A stretch of DNA of 64,000 nucleotides from Membranipora membranacea. Lineage: Eukaryota > Bryozoa > Gymnolaemata > Cheilostomatida > Membraniporidae. The stretch spans positions 32,490,001 through 32,554,000 of the forward strand of contig OU612068.1 of assembly GCA_914767715.1 (NCBI GenBank). Reading direction: 5' to 3'. The notes under the pieces are model-generated. The model was not told where the DNA came from. It saw only the letters and a program-made list of their open reading frames with translations, and searched no databases. Shown piece by piece: positions 1-13,600 of the stretch (the first letter of the stretch is position 1; the number at the start of each line of letters is the position of its first letter). Position numbers and translations under genes: made by a program.

Positions 1-1693
1 TAGACGCTCGGTGTATGACTGGATGTTTGGGAATATCAGCCGAAGACAGAGGCTCTGATGTCTTTCAAATCTATCTATATGGAGTATTGCATACAGTATG
101 GTTTGGTTGGGACACAGCCAGCCCGTAATAGTATTTGGGATGGCGATCGTAGCTGTAGGCGTTGTTAAGGAGGAGGGGGGCTACGGCCGCGATAGCCATC
201 TCGAACGCCATTGAGGGCTTGCTGTGGGTTTGGATAGGAAATCTGCAATAGAAGTTTGTCAGGACAGAAATCTGGGCCTAACCGACGACGCAGTACCAGA
301 CGATATTAATGATAAAAAATTTTAATCCTTGATTATCACAAGATTTTAGTCCGATGGGCTACACAAATTATATATTATGAGCAATAATGTATCATCATTT
401 TTGTGTTTTGTTCTGACCATAATTACATTTGCATATAAAAATTTGTTCAATGTACATATACACGACAAATTTTTCCACGAGATCTTTTTATCATAAAAAA
501 TACCTTTACTGGGATCAACTACAGATCTGCCTTTTATGAGAATGAGAATTACACTGCATATTTTTCCTTATTTATTGGTCCGGCTATCTGACCTTATCCT
601 AGTACTCAGGCGTTTTTTTAATATGACTGCAGTACAATGCCTTATAAGGAGATCCAGGGCTGCATTGGCACTCTGCCATAGTAGGCGGGTCTCAACTATG
701 CAAATCCTGCAGCATGATTGGTTGTTTCAGAACTGGCTCTTATATTTTGATTGACATATTTGGAGCGTGTATATAATAAGCGGTAGATAACCCAGTGGGC
801 ATTATTGTGACTAGTTTCATAGCTAGAGCTCCTCCATGAGGGAGAGACAGACAACAATTATCACACTGAGAGAGTAATTGAAGGTGAAGACTTGGCTATA
901 AACACACATTCGAATTGGGTTCGTGCAGGTATTTTTCAATGAATCTGTTTCGTTTATTATGTCGTATTTGGGTTGAAGCTTAGTTCTGGTATTTAACCTT
1001 GCCTCAATCATAGGAAACCCCTTAGTCTGCCATGATTTTAATCATATTCAGTTTTTTTTCCATGTTCCACAACTATAAAAATCCATCGATTAATCATATT
1101 CACTCAGTCAGCCTTAGTATTATAAATACCACAGCTATAAAAAAATTTAAATGCGACATCTTTATGAAATTACTGTCATGGATATATATACCTGCACGAA
1201 TTCTTGGGATGTAGGAAGAGCTGCAACAAAATTCAACCCCAAATCGTCCCATGATTTTTTTCATTATGGACACTACATGTTTTGAAGTTGAATGTGCGAT
1301 TCCTGATAGCTTAAATATTGAAACATTTTTGGTACTCTGATATCGTCATCTTGTCTTGTCTTTTTGACATGATTATCCTTATCCTTCCATTTTTATGCAT
1401 AATGCTTGAAGCAGTTGACAAAGTCTTGGTTGTTGGAGTGGTTCACCGCACTGAAAACTTAATTGTTCTTGGATGGGTTGTTCGTGTCTGTCTGGTTAGA
1501 TAACTTGCCTATCTCAGATCCTAAAGCTGGCAATGGTTAACTTTCCAAATCATAATGTCTGACCTCAAATAAAATAATGGTAGGTTAATAATTGGATTTT
1601 GATCGTATTAATATCTGCTGGCCAAATCCCTGCAATATGGCAATGAATACAACCTCAAGTTGGCAACGTATCCAAGGATTCTACTGTTTTAGA
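1..1693. other. No supportable gene; upstream flank of the zinc-finger gene
   Basis: Only short open frames occur here and none shows a recognisable domain or a splice chain. Positions 1-300 are richer in G and C than the rest and could be the end of a neighbouring transcription unit or a promoter-proximal stretch, but nothing supports one over the other. A polypyrimidine tract and AG at 1691-1692 mark a splice acceptor just before the first coding exon of the next gene, so a 5' non-coding exon probably lies somewhere in this stretch. Confidence 0.5.
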
Positions 1694-4600
1694 ATGACAA
1701 GCTATGAGCAACTAGACAGTGATGAGGAGGAAGAAGACTCTATGGAGCTGATGATGGAAGGACAGGCGCAGATTATACTCAGCAAAGTGTACAGACTAAT
1801 AGTCCTGTCACCACCGGAAGCTCTACAGGCTGGAGCTGTTTCATCTATATCTAAGTTAATGGCGATATTCTCAATTCCCCTACCGGAGCCTTTGAGGTCT
1901 GTGGTGTGGAATGAGACTGTGCAGACACCAGATATCTGTGCATCGATGACTGACGTTGATCTTGTGGAGACCAATCTTGACCAGAGTGAGTAACTGACCG
2001 GAGGAATCTGTTGATCTTGGGAGGAAGGAGACGGTGAGCTGGAAGGAAAATATTGACCATTCCTATGACCACCACAGGCAGGATAGCATACCACGGTGGT
2101 CACAGTCCGTGGCAGTACTGTGTAAATCAACCTGACCAGCACATTGGGATGTGCCCGGACAGGAACGCGAAGGCTCACCAAGCTGCTGATACACTCTTTG
2201 TCTGAGTGATACAGAAGCATAGATGAAGCTACGCTATCTGATCCAGCTATGTGTGAACAGTGCACTGGCTCTCACAGTCACTGTGGCATCCGACCTGGCA
2301 TAGTGAAAACCTGGTCCACTAAGGAATTTACCTGCTCCTTCCTCCACAGTTTAAAGATTTGGCTTTGTATGTCCAGGTGATGGACATGGTAGTTGCTCTC
2401 TTTTCAGTATATTTGTAGCCAATGGGAGAATATGCAGGAATGCATGGTATGCGGATCCAAATGGCTTGGATAGGACATATGCGCAACAGAGCTTTATCGG
2501 AGGATCAAGACATTTTTCGTGTCACAAAACATACCACTATTTTAGGGCACAAAGGGAGACCAAAAGCTTCATGATAACATTATGAGTGACAGATAATCCG
2601 CAAACAAAACAAGAAAGTTGAAAACAAGTTAAATCACATGAACAGAAATAATGATTGACACGCAAGTAAGGTAACAAAAATAAACAACATAAATCGAGAA
2701 GCTAGCAAAAGTTTTATTCACTTGTGTACTTGCCAGGTGCAATTGTGACAATGATATTGAGAAAGAACATAATCTGGCTGTTCATATTACCTTTATTCAC
2801 AAACAGCTAGCTAAATGACCCGCTGGAATGACTAACTAAACCAAAAACATGATAATACAGCCATACTAAAGGTCTTAGTTGTTGTTATAACAATAATAAT
2901 ATGATATCATAGACTTGGTGGTTCATAACTGTTAAATCATTTCATGTGGTCTGGTTTCCAAAAACTAATTCAAATGTGATTGTCTGAAATCCGATGCAGA
3001 TCATTTTCCCCTTGCGTGACTACTTGATTATCTGAATTGTCTATTGTAACTATCTATAAATTGGCAATTATTTACAAGCAAACCTGTATGCTGTTTGAGG
3101 CGGCAATTAACCCTCTAAGTGGGCAGCAGCCTAGCAAAATCATGGTCATTTCAGGGAACACTCTAGGAACAATTGTCCAATGGCTGTGAGAACAGGACCT
3201 GCACATTGACCATCAGTGGCACAGATCAATGCTGGTTATTGAAAAATGTTAGGGATTAACGAATGCGCTGGGTCGCTGATGGGTACAACCAGCCATGATG
3301 AGGGATTCTGTTGATGATCATTTAAACTTGAGGAAAATTGATCATATTTGGGATTGCAAGTGGCTCAATTTATTTTCTTGCCAGCATTGAAGCAGAGTAG
3401 GCCTATTACACAATGCAACAACCAGCTATCAAAATGATTCCAATACCTTTGCTTTGTGGTTTTGATTATACTGCTACTCAGTGAATGCATCGAGGCAAGA
3501 AAGCAGTGGTGATTATGCAACATTATCTGGCCTGTGATGATAGCGTGAGGGTACTTGCTATAGTTGCTTTATACTGATACTAGACTAACAAAATCTTGAT
3601 AATGTACTTTGTACATTGGCGTTTCAAGGTTAGGAATTAAAACCAACATGCCTATGATAGAAAACCTCATAATCACACCACAAATCGAAAACGATGCACG
3701 GATGGCAATAGAACCTATAATGTGAAAGCTCCACTTTAACATGAGCCGATCTCGCTATTAAAAACTGTATAATGATGTTGGCAAAATTGTAGTGTAAAAG
3801 CAAAGGCTAGTGTACAGGTTCACCCTTACCATAACATTGCTGACCCTATTTCAGTGCCTCTGACAGAGCCTACGGCACATGTATTAGAAGTTAACAAGAG
3901 AGGAGAGACAGTTATTGATTTTACCAGACTGCAGAGTCAGGATGTCACCCTGTCACAGGATGAGCTCATCCCTTATGTACCTGGTAAGATATACTGGCCG
4001 ACGATACTAGGTCAACTGTTATTGACGAAACTGCCCCCATATTAGGCAGCCGATTGGGTTATGACTTTTACTAGTCATTTGAGAGCAAAATGACCAGCTG
4101 TTAAATTCACATTAGGTATATCACAGCAGGTGTATGTCACGTAACTGCTATCTGCTGTCTCGGTGGCTGGTCTAATAATAACAACCCCAGTGATTTTTTC
4201 AGTAACTACTGTCTTCCCAAAGATAATGTCTCTCAGAAGGCATTAAGTTGATCCTAATTTACATCAGTGCAGCAAGGCTATCCTGAAGAACACAGTCTAT
4301 TTTTCCTAGCATGTATTATTTTTATAACTTATGTCTTTTCTTTTTCCTCTCCAAAAGGGGGTTTTTATCTCATATTTCATTTTTATCTAGGTGTTAGCAT
4401 CTTTGGATAAAGAGTGTACATTAAAACAAACAAACATCCATACTGTTGTAATCGTTGATACATCAGTGGTTGTTAGGCTTTGAAGTGTCTTCTATCTTAT
4501 CTTAAAAACAAGGCATTTATCCAACACTAGCATAGCATTCACTTCTTTTCTTCTAGTGAGGATTATCTTTTAATTATAATACCGGATACTACTGCTGATA

Positions 4601-7600
4601 GTATGGGTACAGGGCTTTGTCATCTTCTTTGGCAATATTTATTTTTAGACTATGATAGTGATTAAAAAATAATTAAATAATATTTAATTATTTTTTAATC
4701 ACTATCATAGTCTATATAGGGCAGCTAGATTAGAACAAAGGTTGAGTTGAATGCAGGGCCACTTTCTTTCCCTCCTTGCGACGAGAAAACAATTTTGAAT
4801 ACACAGTGTCTACCTTAGCTCGGATTATGTAATATTAACAGAAAATCGAGGTCAATTATGACTCGAAAATTGGAGTAAGCTTGTCTTCGGTGCTCACGGC
4901 CAAGCAGCAATTCTCACCTAAGAAATGCAAATAATCAAATCTTTTTGTAGGGCGAAAATACAACAACCACCCCCCCTTTCCCTGTGTTGGTCTAACTTTG
5001 TTACGATATGTTACGTGTATATTTTATCATGACAGATTTTGATGATGAATACACTGTCACAGATGATGAGATTGAAAGGAACAGAATAGATCACACCCCT
5101 CCTCCGTCAGATATAGATGACAGCAGAGGTAAGCTTAGTTATTCAATCAATAGGCTGAACCATGACATCAATAACCATGATAAAATATTACTCAATGCAG
5201 ATGACACTCTTGTCATACCCAGCTTAAATTTTACTAAGGTAATTACGACATACTTTTACATCAGTACATTGTGGAAAAGCGCCAATTGTTCTTCCCCAGG
5301 TACCCACTTGATCCTTGATCCAAGGTGTGTATGATATCTTATTTTGCAATCACACCACATGTACATCATGCACAAAAAAAACATCGGAATTAGAGAAATC
5401 TGTGTCCGGATACTGTGTGATGCTTGTACCATGTGTCCAGATCTCATCAGAATAAAACATAGCAGCTGTCATCATGTACCATCTATAACTTGGGTCCTGT
5501 CTTGTTAGATATGTTTACGTCACACTTGACAATAACTATGCTGTACTTGAATTGCTTTATTAACTTTATGACTAATATCTATTACTTCACGGTTTTCTCA
5601 TCCACAAGTTGTTTACTTGGATGTTGATGATGATTTCACTGGCAAGTTTTTAACTACGAATGGTCTGAGGGGGGATGCAGCTTGCAGGTATCACCAGCAT
5701 AATTTAGTAACAACCAGCTTCCAAACAAAATCTGTCTGGCCAATGGGCAAATTTACAAAAAAACAATATTTTAGGCCAACTTTGCTGGTAATTACAGCTG
5801 GTAGTGGCATTTCTTTATCAACCACTTTCTCTAGAAGTGGTTGTTAAAGAAAATCTGCTACCAACTATCTCGGTTATGCATAAATCTGCTTATTTCAAGA
5901 TTGTCACCAAGCTGAGATTACAGCACACATGTGACGAGTGGGCAATGCTGATAATGAAAACTTCACATGTTACATAATCACTGTTGCCTGTCGCTATTCG
6001 ATGAATGCTATTCTATTCAATCGCTCACTGTTGTTATTCATCTGTTAAATTTCTCTGTCAACAAACCTAATCCCCCTATAGAGGAATCACTGAAAAGCTC
6101 CTTGCGTTGATCCTGTGAATAATACCTGATAGAATTACTGCCCAAGAAACAGCTATGATTTGATAGCTGTACTGGATTTACTGTGATGGGATGCATGGTA
6201 TTGGTAATGCACCCACCAACTGTTGTCTCGTAGTTGATGCGTTGCCTAGTGGCCAGTCCAATTTTGAGTTATGCCCAATTATCTCATCACTTTTGAGAAA
6301 AAGACCTCCTCACTGATGCACTGAGCAAGACTGGGTCTATAATAAGTATATCATTAATTAGAGTATACATGTCAGATAGATGTCTGCCAGTGCCTTCTAT
6401 TTTAGCTGCCATCAAGCAACCCATAGCTGATGTCTTGCTAATATTTTCACTAAGATTTATGAGGTGCCTGATATGTGGCTTTATTTCCCTCAGATCATAC
6501 CAGTAGTAAATTCGATGGGCAAGACGGAGACACTCAGACAGAAAGTCAGGAATTGTGTGAAGATTTGTCCAGAGCTGAAAATGGAGGTATGTGCTTTGAC
6601 ATTACAATTACTATATTTCCTATAAATTATAAGAGATATACAATGGTCTTTTTTAAACAGCGTTTTCGTCGCCATGGGTACAAATAATGTGCAAAGCTTT
6701 AAAGCTTTAGCTATGTTTTTTTTTGTGCTGCTAGGTCCCAATGTCTGATTTTTTGTGTGAATATATTTTCTAATAAATTTTATTTCCAACGAATGATAAA
6801 TTATATTTTGAAATATTTAAAATTGCCTGTTATGAGGCGTTCTACCTCCAGTTACTTCCTATTCTCCTAAGCTGATTGGCACAGCTATCCATTTTCTACA
6901 GTTACTCTAACCACAATAAAATTCAATTAATTTAACTATTTTCAGTTGTTATCATTGTTGATTATCATTGTTTAACCAGATATATTCTGATCCTCGCTGT
7001 GGCCTACTAGATAATTCATTCCCTGCATATTCAGCTTGTATGACTTCTCAGCAAGATACCAGGCATATCTGAACAGCCATCAGCATGAATGAAATGATTT
7101 TGTCCTGAGACCATTGATTTTTATTTTCATCACTCCGTTTTCAGACAAAGTGAGCTCTGATGAGCAGAGCTCTGATGACAATGAAACCAGTGACAGTGAC
7201 ACCGATGACAGTGACAATGACGAGAGTGATGTGGAGGTTAAAGATGTTGACAGCCATGAAGATAAAGGTGACATGATGAAGAAGATGATTGCTAGCATTG
7301 ATGATGATGTTGATTATCCAGACAGCGCATTTGATATTGAGACAGAGGATTATCCTGAGATTGATGATGACGATGATTACCCAGACCATGCATTTGATAT
7401 TGAGACAGATGATCATGGTGAGAGTGCTGACAGCAGTGATAAAGCTGGCCGAGAGAAGGATATCTATTCCGATATCAGTGATGATGAAGGAGCAGCATCG
7501 GATATTGAAGAGCAGGAGATATCTGATGATAAAGTGATGACAGACAAGCCTCCAGTGCCTGTTGAAGTCACCACTCAGTCTGATGAGGAGAGTCTTGTAA

Positions 7601-10600
7601 GTCTCACAGTCCTTGTCAGAAGTTTAAGTCTGAATATGGTCATGGTTTATTTTCATAATTCTGGCAATCACAGGGTCACCGATAAGATCAATGATAATGT
7701 CTCATCGAAATTTACTGTCACTGAGCTCTGTGAATATGAGCTGATATGATCTCTCTGTGGCTTCTGAAGTGGTTTAATGTTGTCAAAAACCAAATTAAAT
7801 CCTCCTTACGATAGGCCAAAGATGTGTCCGATCAAGCTGAACTGAATTTCCTAATTTCATCTGATTCAAACCCTCCCTACCCTCCCTACCCTCCCTACCC
7901 TCCCTACCCTCCCTACCCTCCCTACCCTCCCTACCCTCCCTACCCTCCCTACCCTCAAAGTGATTTATTTCAAGCAAAAGCAACATCACAAATAACTAAA
8001 TCAATAATCTTTGACTAAATAGTCCATCTGGTAATACCTTTCACTCCGTGAGGCTTTGGCCACTACCAGCTAATGATGATGAAGCCTGCTAAATATACCA
8101 TAATGTGGTCAATTTCTCAATCCCTAAAGCCCTAGAACATCCTCTATGGATATTCTATTCTAATCTTGGCAACATTAAACGATGAGATGAGATGAGGTGA
8201 GCTGGTCAGGCCTTCAGGGCCTTCATGCTAAGTGGTTAACCTGACAAACACATGCTGCAATTTATGGCTCTAAGGTAGCAATTGGTTAAATATTTCTGCA
8301 TGTGCAGGAAAAGTCAGTGTTATTCATTTGCCATTACAGAGATCAGATGATGCGTGTTGTCCTGAGAATACTGGAGGAACTTTGAATTCATTCCAAGCTG
8401 CACTTGACAATCACAACCAGTCAGAGGACAGTGATACAGAGAGCAGCAGTGATAGTGGTAGGTTATCAAAATGTTAACGAATTCTACCTCTAGGTGACTG
8501 CGGAGTTGGTTCATGTCACAATCAGATTATTTATGACGATATTGGTCAGAGCGTTGTCTGTGACCCAGCCGCTCTGACCCAGCGGTAACTTACTTTACTT
8601 ATGTGGTTTCCTCAGGAATGCCGGCGGGCAGACAATGTAAAGATTAGCTCGGTTACGTATTCTCTATGTGATCAACTCTAACTGAATAATGATTGATTTG
8701 ATAATGGTCAGATTAGCAGTATGGCTGTTATCATGTCCTCCTTGAACTATCACGAACAAGTTCACTGGTCTGTCAAACTATTTTCATGTGCAAAGGATTG
8801 GGCATACATGACAAGTTGGTAGACCAAGAAATCAGGAGGTCTCGGCGGACGAACTCCCGACCCGAAGTACCACTCTGCGCGTCCCGCAGTGGGGGGTGTA
8901 AATGGCCCTTGTTGTCATTTATTTTAAGCCAAAACTAGAGCGTTCATATTATGAAATGCGTAATTTTACCTGATTTTACAAATTATATTGTTGCACTTTA
9001 TCCGAAAGAGGAGAGATAGTATGTTAATAGACAATTATATATAGGTATATGTACTGTTGGGGTAGGAAAACATAGTTTTTCTTGCAACGAGCAGCTTAAA
9101 AAGTCTTCTGGGTGAAGGAAGCTGAAAAAAGGGAGGAAAAGGGGAGATAAGGAGGAGGTAGAAAATACCCCTAAAAACTGGGAGGCTCCCTACCTAAAGG
9201 GAGACTTGTCAGGTATGGGATCGGGATGTTGTTTTTTTTAGCTGGTTTGGAGATATTAAATTGTTGTCTTTACTTACATGGACATTGAACAGCTGGAAAA
9301 GATCCAATCCTGGTTCCCTATGATTTCACGCAGTGAATGTACTTTATTCACCAACTAGCCTGCTTTTAATTGAATAAATTTACATGGATTATGATCTAAT
9401 CATGACTAGGACCAGGGCAGAAACAAAAATTTGCATATAAATTGCTATTTGTAGATGAATCTGATGAAGGGAACGAGGTAGAATACTTACCTCACTATGA
9501 ACCCAATAATCAGGTAGGATATAATACTTAAACATGGACATGTCAACTATAATGGATATAATTATACAGTAACATAATACAGTTATGCGGTACATTGACA
9601 CCATCTAATTCTAGACAATTGTAGACGTTGAATGGACACATTGTATGGTTCAGGGGTCAGAAGGACAGGCGTTGACATGTGCGATTGTTGTTATAGATCA
9701 GAAAGTATGTTTGCTATTACGTAAGATGAATTGTAAATAAGCAGTCACCGACAGCTTCACCTTGTTTTTGTAATCTGGCAGGTACACGCTGACAATGGTT
9801 TAGAGTCAGCCAAGGATTCTGTCCAGTCTGTACAAGTTATGTACAACATTCCATTCTCAAAGTACAACAGACCTGATGGAGCTGCCTCTGAGGAGAAAGT
9901 GACAGAGGCTAGAGATGATCCACGCACAGGAGCTTCAGAGAAATCTCCTCGACTATGTTAGTCTTTTTTTATTTAGTGTCTGGTAGACTAATCCCCTACC
10001 GAAAATACCAAATCAGGGACTGTGTAGATAACATCATCGCTTGGCATCTTTTTTTTGTAATAAGAGTTTGTTGGATGGAAGAGGGGGCAACTCCAAGTTC
10101 AGATGTTTGATGCCTCAAATCATTTAACCGGCCGGATAAGAGCTGCTGCTGCCATAGGATCATAATGATAATAACGAGAGACATTGTTATATATTAACAG
10201 CTATACAATTATTGTTTGTCTTAGCTGATGGGAACCCCTCTGTGTCTGCTAAGATTCAACTTAACTTACCACCATCAGCGCAAACTGTCATACCACCATC
10301 ATCACAGGGATTCGATTATGAGGAGCAAGACTCATGTAAGTATCCCTGTTGTTGTTTTGTTTATACAGATACCACCACTTATTGCTGACAGGATATAGAA
10401 CTTTCTTAATTACCCGCTCAACATGTTTACACAGTCACTTTCATGAGCATATCTTAACATTTAAGCTATTCTGTTATTCCCAGATTCTGAATGCTCCAGT
10501 GGAGATATATCTGTGCCTGGATCACCACTCACTCCACCTGGAGGTCCAGATAAGGAAGCTGTGGTCACACGAGATACTCTGAGAAGCCGCAGGTTGAATA

Positions 10601-13600
10601 TAGAAGCAACTTTCATAGCTGGAGGTGTCCCACCTGCCTGTAAGTCTATCAGATATGTGACCTCACTTTACATTGAGAAGATAGATGTACTTATGTGGAA
10701 CAACTGGACACCTCATCTTAATATTGCTGTACTAACTGAAACAAAAAAATACATAGTAGTCATGTGACAAACTAATTGGTAGTTGCAATCTTCTAGATAT
10801 GTGTGAAAAGTTGATAAAATTATTTGTTTATTTATCCTCAGACCGTGTTGATGAGGTTATGGTTAATAGAGAAGGAACTTACAATAAATCTGTGAAGGAA
10901 AGGACTGTCCAGTGTCCCATCTGTCCTCGCAAATTGCTGGATGAGGCTGCTCTTATCAAACACATCAGGTTAGTGTGCTATTTCCTATCACAGAATATCC
11001 AACCATCAATGAGGCGGAAATTACTTGCTTTATCAAAGTATGGACTTAAGTTTTGATGTCCATAACCTTTAGGTTTATATCAATATATCATGTTTTGAAT
11101 AAGCATTTGTATTCATGTTCATGTTTCTCCAACTTTAGAAGGATTCATAAGAAAGAGCAAAGAGTGATGTGTAAATACTGTGATTATACATCTTATGACG
11201 CAACCGAGACACTCTACCACACAAGGTATGAAGAGTTCATCCTTTAGTTTAAATAATACTACATAACAGTTAGTCACTGGCTTGTAATTGGAAGTTCGGT
11301 ACAGCATCTATCGGGTCCAGAGCTATAAATGCAACATGTTGTGTGTGACCGGATAATAAATCAATTGCACCCAACATCAATAAAAAGCTGAAAGGTTAAG
11401 TAATGATAGCATTCAGGCTGGTAGCGGAAGTTTCACATGAGTATTATATCTACCTACGGGGTGACATGATGACCCAGCCTGTTTTGTGAGCACAAAAATC
11501 CCCATAATTATAATCATTTATCCCAATTTGACTGTTACAGAGACAAGCACACTTTTGACCACCCAAACCGCTGTGAGCATTGTAACACTGGATTCAATAG
11601 GAAGTCTTTGTTCATCATACACAAGAAGAAGTTTGCTGGGGGAGAGTGTAGAATGAAATATCGAGGCAGACGCTCTGTCTCTGAGCCACAGGTTTCACCA
11701 GGTAAGGATTTCACGGATCCACATATGATGACCACTGGTACTGGTACCACTGGTGTCGCACCCGATCAATTGGCGTAAAAGGTCCAAATTGCACCCTATA
11801 TGTGCACATAGACATAAATGGTCTGTTAAAATAAACCATTCTATCAGTAATCTGATGTATCATTGACTTTCCAAGAGATTCTATGTGTTGATCTGAGTTT
11901 GTTGTGCTCTTTTTCAGCGTCCTCTGGACTCTCTATTTTGACTGACTGCTCTGGATATGGTCGATATAAGTGCAGGTTTTGTAACCATGGGGCGAGAAAT
12001 ACTAACAATATATACAGACATGTACAGGAGGCCCATCCTGAGATTCAGGTGGATAGTGAAAACTACACAGTAATCGCTCAGCAGAAGGTTACAGAAGTAA
12101 TCCCCGTCACAGGGGAGCTACCTGGTACTAGTAAAAGACTGGAGCCCAAAGCCAGCACAAGCCAAGTCACTGTCGTCAGTAAGAGCTCAGCTTCTACCAG
12201 CTCATCTCCCTCATCGGGAGACGGTACATCAAACACTGACCCTATGAGTGCAGCTGCCTCCGGATCAGAATATTCTCATGAGGAGCTGGAGTCAGATGTT
12301 GAGATTCTCACAGTAAATGTCAAGGCTTATAAGATGCCTGTGATTGATTTGTGTGATGATGAAGAAGAGATTGCACCATCAAGTGAAATAAGTGAGAAGG
12401 CTACAAAGAAGAAACGAAAGGGTGGTAAAATGCTCTCAGGTCTATCAAAGAAAGGGAAGCATAAGATGAGAAAAGGTAGGTTTGGTGCTTGGAATTGCTG
12501 CTTGACATCCTCTTAGCTTGCGACCAGTGTTTACTATGGTGACGAAAAACAAATATCATGCACATTTTGTCTGTTCCAAATATATAGTCAGTGGGAACTT
12601 GGCCTCCCGGATTCTCAAATCGTATACTGAAAGGACTGCAATTATTTCACAAACGGTTGTGGTGATGTATGTTGATTTATGGAGGGTCTGGTTTCAGGTG
12701 GTGATGAGCATTCCTCTCCAGCTAGCTTACCTGTCTTCCCTTGTCACAAGTCTGGGTGTACTGCCATGTTCTCTGATGTTATAAGCCGATCTGAGCATTT
12801 TGATTCTCAACACAATAATGTCACCATCGGCACACCTCGTAAGTAGTGTGAGCTTTTCCTGTGGTTGTGGTAACCTGGAGAACGTGATTTTTTGTACCAT
12901 CGATAGGCTCATGGCCATAGTCAGATTTTTGAAAGGATAACTCAACAAATTAATTAACAGTGATCTTAAAGCTTGTCACTTATGTCCAGCTTTTCTATCT
13001 GCAAAATCAGTGTTACAAAAAATTCTAGTTACCAAAAATTCAGAATCAGGTTTATTTTAATTTGTAGCTTTGTGTAAGAAATCTAACAGGCTGCGACAAT
13101 GTGAGGAGGGACAGAATTTTATAGAGAAGACCCACATAGATAGGTCTGTAAGAAAACCGGCCCATACTGGAAAAGATATTAACCTCCTGCCTACTGTCTC
13201 AGCTGAATTACCAAAGCCTAGACCTGCTACGACTCAAAACAGGTGAGCTCAAGCATTTTCATGTTATCAATGTAGTGGTCAGGTCATTTCATAATTTTAA
13301 TTGTATACTAAATAAGTTTGGCTAGACTTGACATTAGATCAGTGATTAGGCTGAACTGTTTTATAGCAGTGTTGATGGTTGTACCAAGGAGTTGTTACTC
13401 CTTGGTTGTACAAAAGTTATTTCCTTATTTTGCACCTCATGTCTTGTGTTTATCTGATACATACTGTCAGATTGCTGGCTTGTCTGTTAGTAAGCAATCG
13501 AGGTTTGCGATAAGTTACAATGAATTGAATCGTTGTAGATCGCATTCGGATGATGTAAGACCAATGAGGGTACCTACAAAGACTGTGAAGAGAAGAAGAC

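Noticed and set aside
1702-2265. 187-residue open frame on the minus strand opposite exon 1 of the zinc-finger gene
   Set aside because: Ser-rich composition is the antisense of GAT/GAG codons, there is no domain, and the plus strand has an in-phase spliced exon here.
7795-8018. Open frames encoding (EGR)n and (PPY)n
   Set aside because: They are translations of the 9-bp tandem repeat in an intron.
8531-8585. Hairpin GGTCAGAGCG...CGCTCTGACC in intron 6 of the zinc-finger gene
   Set aside because: A 10-bp stem with a 16-base loop and no flanking duplication; may be chance.
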